The notes under the pieces are model-generated. The model worked only from the letters and a program-made list of their open reading frames with translations, did no database searches and was not told where the DNA came from. Shown here piece after piece: positions 14,147 through 14,810 of a stretch of 14,810 bases of DNA (positions are counted from its first letter, which is position 1; every line of letters starts with the position of its first letter). Source of the stretch: Burkholderiales bacterium (lineage in GTDB: Bacteria > Pseudomonadota > Gammaproteobacteria > Burkholderiales > SG8-39); contig JADLDQ010000087.1 of assembly GCA_020846575.1 (NCBI GenBank), positions 1 through 14,810 of the forward strand. Direction: 5' to 3'. The position numbers were made by a program, and so were the translations under genes.

Positions 14147-14175
14147 CGCGCGGCCCTCGCGCGCGGCGCGCTCAT
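14143..14175 (-). other. 10-codon minicistron before ftsI
   Basis: The ATG at 14175 overlaps the stop of the preceding 6-codon mini-ORF as ATGA. Ten codons (MSAPRARAAR) are followed by TGA at 14145-14143, which overlaps the ftsI ATG as ATGA. The ftsI ribosome site GAGGG (14154-14158) lies inside it. Expression is unproven. Confidence 0.35.
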
Positions 14176-14192
14176 CGCCGGCCCCGCGTCAT
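14172..14192 (-). other. 6-codon minicistron after ftsL
   Basis: The ATG at 14192 overlaps the ftsL stop as ATGA (GAATGA). Six codons (MTRGRR) end with TGA at 14174-14172, which overlaps the next mini-ORF start as ATGA. With that mini-ORF it spans the ftsL-ftsI gap with three successive 4-bp overlaps. Confidence 0.35.
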
Positions 14193-14473
14193 TCGGCCTC
14201 CCCGCGCGCCGGCGCAGCGGGAACCAGCTGCACGCGCCGGCCATCGGGGGCCTGCATGTGCAGCGCGCGCACCGCGATGCGCTCCACGCGGGCGTGCGCG
14301 GCCCAGGTGGCGGCTTCCAGCTGCAGCTGGCCGGTCTCCACTTCCAGCGCGCGCGCGCGTTCCTGCTCGCGCTCGAGTTCGGCGAAGAGCTTCCTCGACT
14401 CGTGCCGGGAACTCACCAGGCCGAGCGCGCACAAGGTGAGCAGCGCGAGCAGCAGCAGGGTCAGCCGGGCCAT
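14189..14473 (-). CDS. ftsL: Cell division protein FtsL
   Basis: FtsL is a small bitopic divisome protein that forms a coiled coil with FtsB and activates the FtsW-FtsI synthase. It has 94 residues. A hydrophobic anchor (about 4-21, LTLLLLALLTLCALGLV) is followed by a charged heptad-like helix (about 24-60, HESRKLFAELEREQERARALEVETGQ in part), then a short basic and Pro-rich end. Position between rsmH and ftsI supports the call, since sequence conservation in this family is low. The ATG at 14473 is used because an in-frame TGA stands two codons upstream (TGA ACC ATG). No Shine-Dalgarno-like purine run is visible in the preceding 20 nt, which is unusual in this operon. A 166-bp gap separates it from rsmH. 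Confidence 0.92.
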   Translation of the reverse strand: MARLTLLLLALLTLCALGLVSSRHESRKLFAELEREQERARALEVETGQLQLEAATWAAHARVERIAVRALHMQAPDGRRVQLVPAAPARGEAE

Positions 14474-14643
14474 GGTTCATGTGGCGCGAGGTTCGCGCGG
14501 AAAGCGGGCGCCAGGCTGCGCGAATTCGGGCGCCCGGATGGCGAAACCGTTGCGCCGGAAGGCACGAGGCGCGCGTGCAAGGCGCGCCGCGGGTTCATCG
14601 GCCCCTGTCGCTGCTGGAGGCGGCGCGACACAGGGTGTCTCAT
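14461..14643 (-). other. 60-codon ORF spanning the rsmH-ftsL gap
   Basis: The ATG at 14643 overlaps the rsmH stop as ATGA. The frame stays open for 60 codons and stops at TGA 14463-14461, 10 nt past the ftsL ATG. The product (MRHPVSRRLQQRQGPMNPRR...) has no recognisable domain, membrane segment or signal peptide. It is rich in Arg, Pro and Ala, as expected from chance reading of GC-rich DNA. It may act only as a coupling ORF for ftsL, or it may be spurious. Confidence 0.25.
14474..14639 (-). other. 166-bp gap between rsmH and ftsL
   Basis: This is the largest non-overlapping gap in the window. It holds two inverted repeats: GACAC-CCT-GTGTC just after the rsmH stop (14626-14638) and GGCGCGC-N7-GCGCGCC (14568-14588). 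Neither is followed by a T-run, and no convincing -35/-10 pair is visible. A 60-codon ORF crosses it. Given the GC content, hairpins of this size can occur by chance. Confidence 0.4.
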
Positions 14644-14810
14644 GCCAGCCGCTGCGCCGCGCGCAGCACCGCGCTGCGCGACCTGGGGTTGGACGCCAGC
14701 TCCCCGGGGCCCGGGCGCAGCGCGCGGCCGAGCAGGCGCAGCTGCGGTTGCGGCAGCTCGGACGCACGCACCGGCAGGCGCTCGGGCAGGCGGCCGGGAC
14801 GCGCGTTCTC
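14640..14810 (-). CDS. rsmH: 16S rRNA (cytosine-1402-N4)-methyltransferase RsmH, C-terminal end
   Basis: RsmH (formerly MraW) uses S-adenosylmethionine to methylate C1402 of 16S rRNA in the decoding centre. Only the last 56 residues are in the window, including LPVRASELPQPQLRLLG and the ending NPRSRSAVLRAAQRLA. The N-P-R-x-R-S-A-V-L-R-x-A pattern is the conserved RsmH C-terminus. It lies at the expected place upstream of ftsL. The stop TGA overlaps an ATG (ATGA) that opens the following 60-codon ORF. The catalytic domain lies beyond the right edge. Confidence 0.93.
   Translation of the reverse strand, partial: ENARPGRLPERLPVRASELPQPQLRLLGRALRPGPGELASNPRSRSAVLRAAQRLA

Noticed and set aside
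14568..14588. Inverted repeat GGCGCGC-N7-GCGCGCC as a terminator after rsmH
   Set aside because: There is no T-run, the operon continues on the same strand, and such GC hairpins arise easily in this composition.

Overview
The window is one unbroken stretch of a bacterial dcw (division and cell wall) operon, read entirely on the minus strand. From high to low coordinates the order is: rsmH 3' end, ftsL, ftsI, murE, murF, mraY, murD, ftsW, murG, murC, murB, ddl, ftsQ, ftsA 5' end. The very high GC content (judged by eye), the gene order, the 389-residue MraY and the MurC start MKHKVKHIHF suggest a high-GC betaproteobacterium. The genus cannot be fixed from this sequence alone. I see no RNA genes, insertion sequences, CRISPR arrays, promoters or convincing terminators, and there is no gene-free stretch above 170 bp.

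The genes build lipid II and use it at the septum. MurB completes UDP-MurNAc. MurC, MurD, MurE and MurF add L-Ala, D-Glu, probably meso-diaminopimelate, and D-Ala-D-Ala, the last made by Ddl. MraY and MurG make lipid I and lipid II. FtsW polymerises glycan, FtsI cross-links it, and FtsL, FtsQ and FtsA belong to the divisome. Every catalytic motif I looked for is present, so the pathway looks functional.

The unusual content lies in the joints between genes. (1) Between murG and murC the first 34 bp of murC occur twice, 101 bp apart, separated by a 67-bp segment with two CAAG-loop hairpins. The upstream copy opens a 34-codon leader ORF that starts on the murG stop and ends on the murC start. 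(2) Between ftsI and murE four 11-bp repeats form a chain of tiny overlapping ORFs that ends at the murE GTG. (3) The 3' end of murB carries six 24-bp repeats that append a repetitive tail to a complete enzyme. (4) Almost all the short gaps in this operon (rsmH/ftsL, ftsL/ftsI, ftsI/murE, mraY/murD, ftsW/murG, murG/murC) are bridged by minicistrons, most of them joined through 4-bp ATGA or GTGA overlaps. This suggests a termination-reinitiation relay along the mRNA. The geometry is read directly from the sequence; the function is inference.
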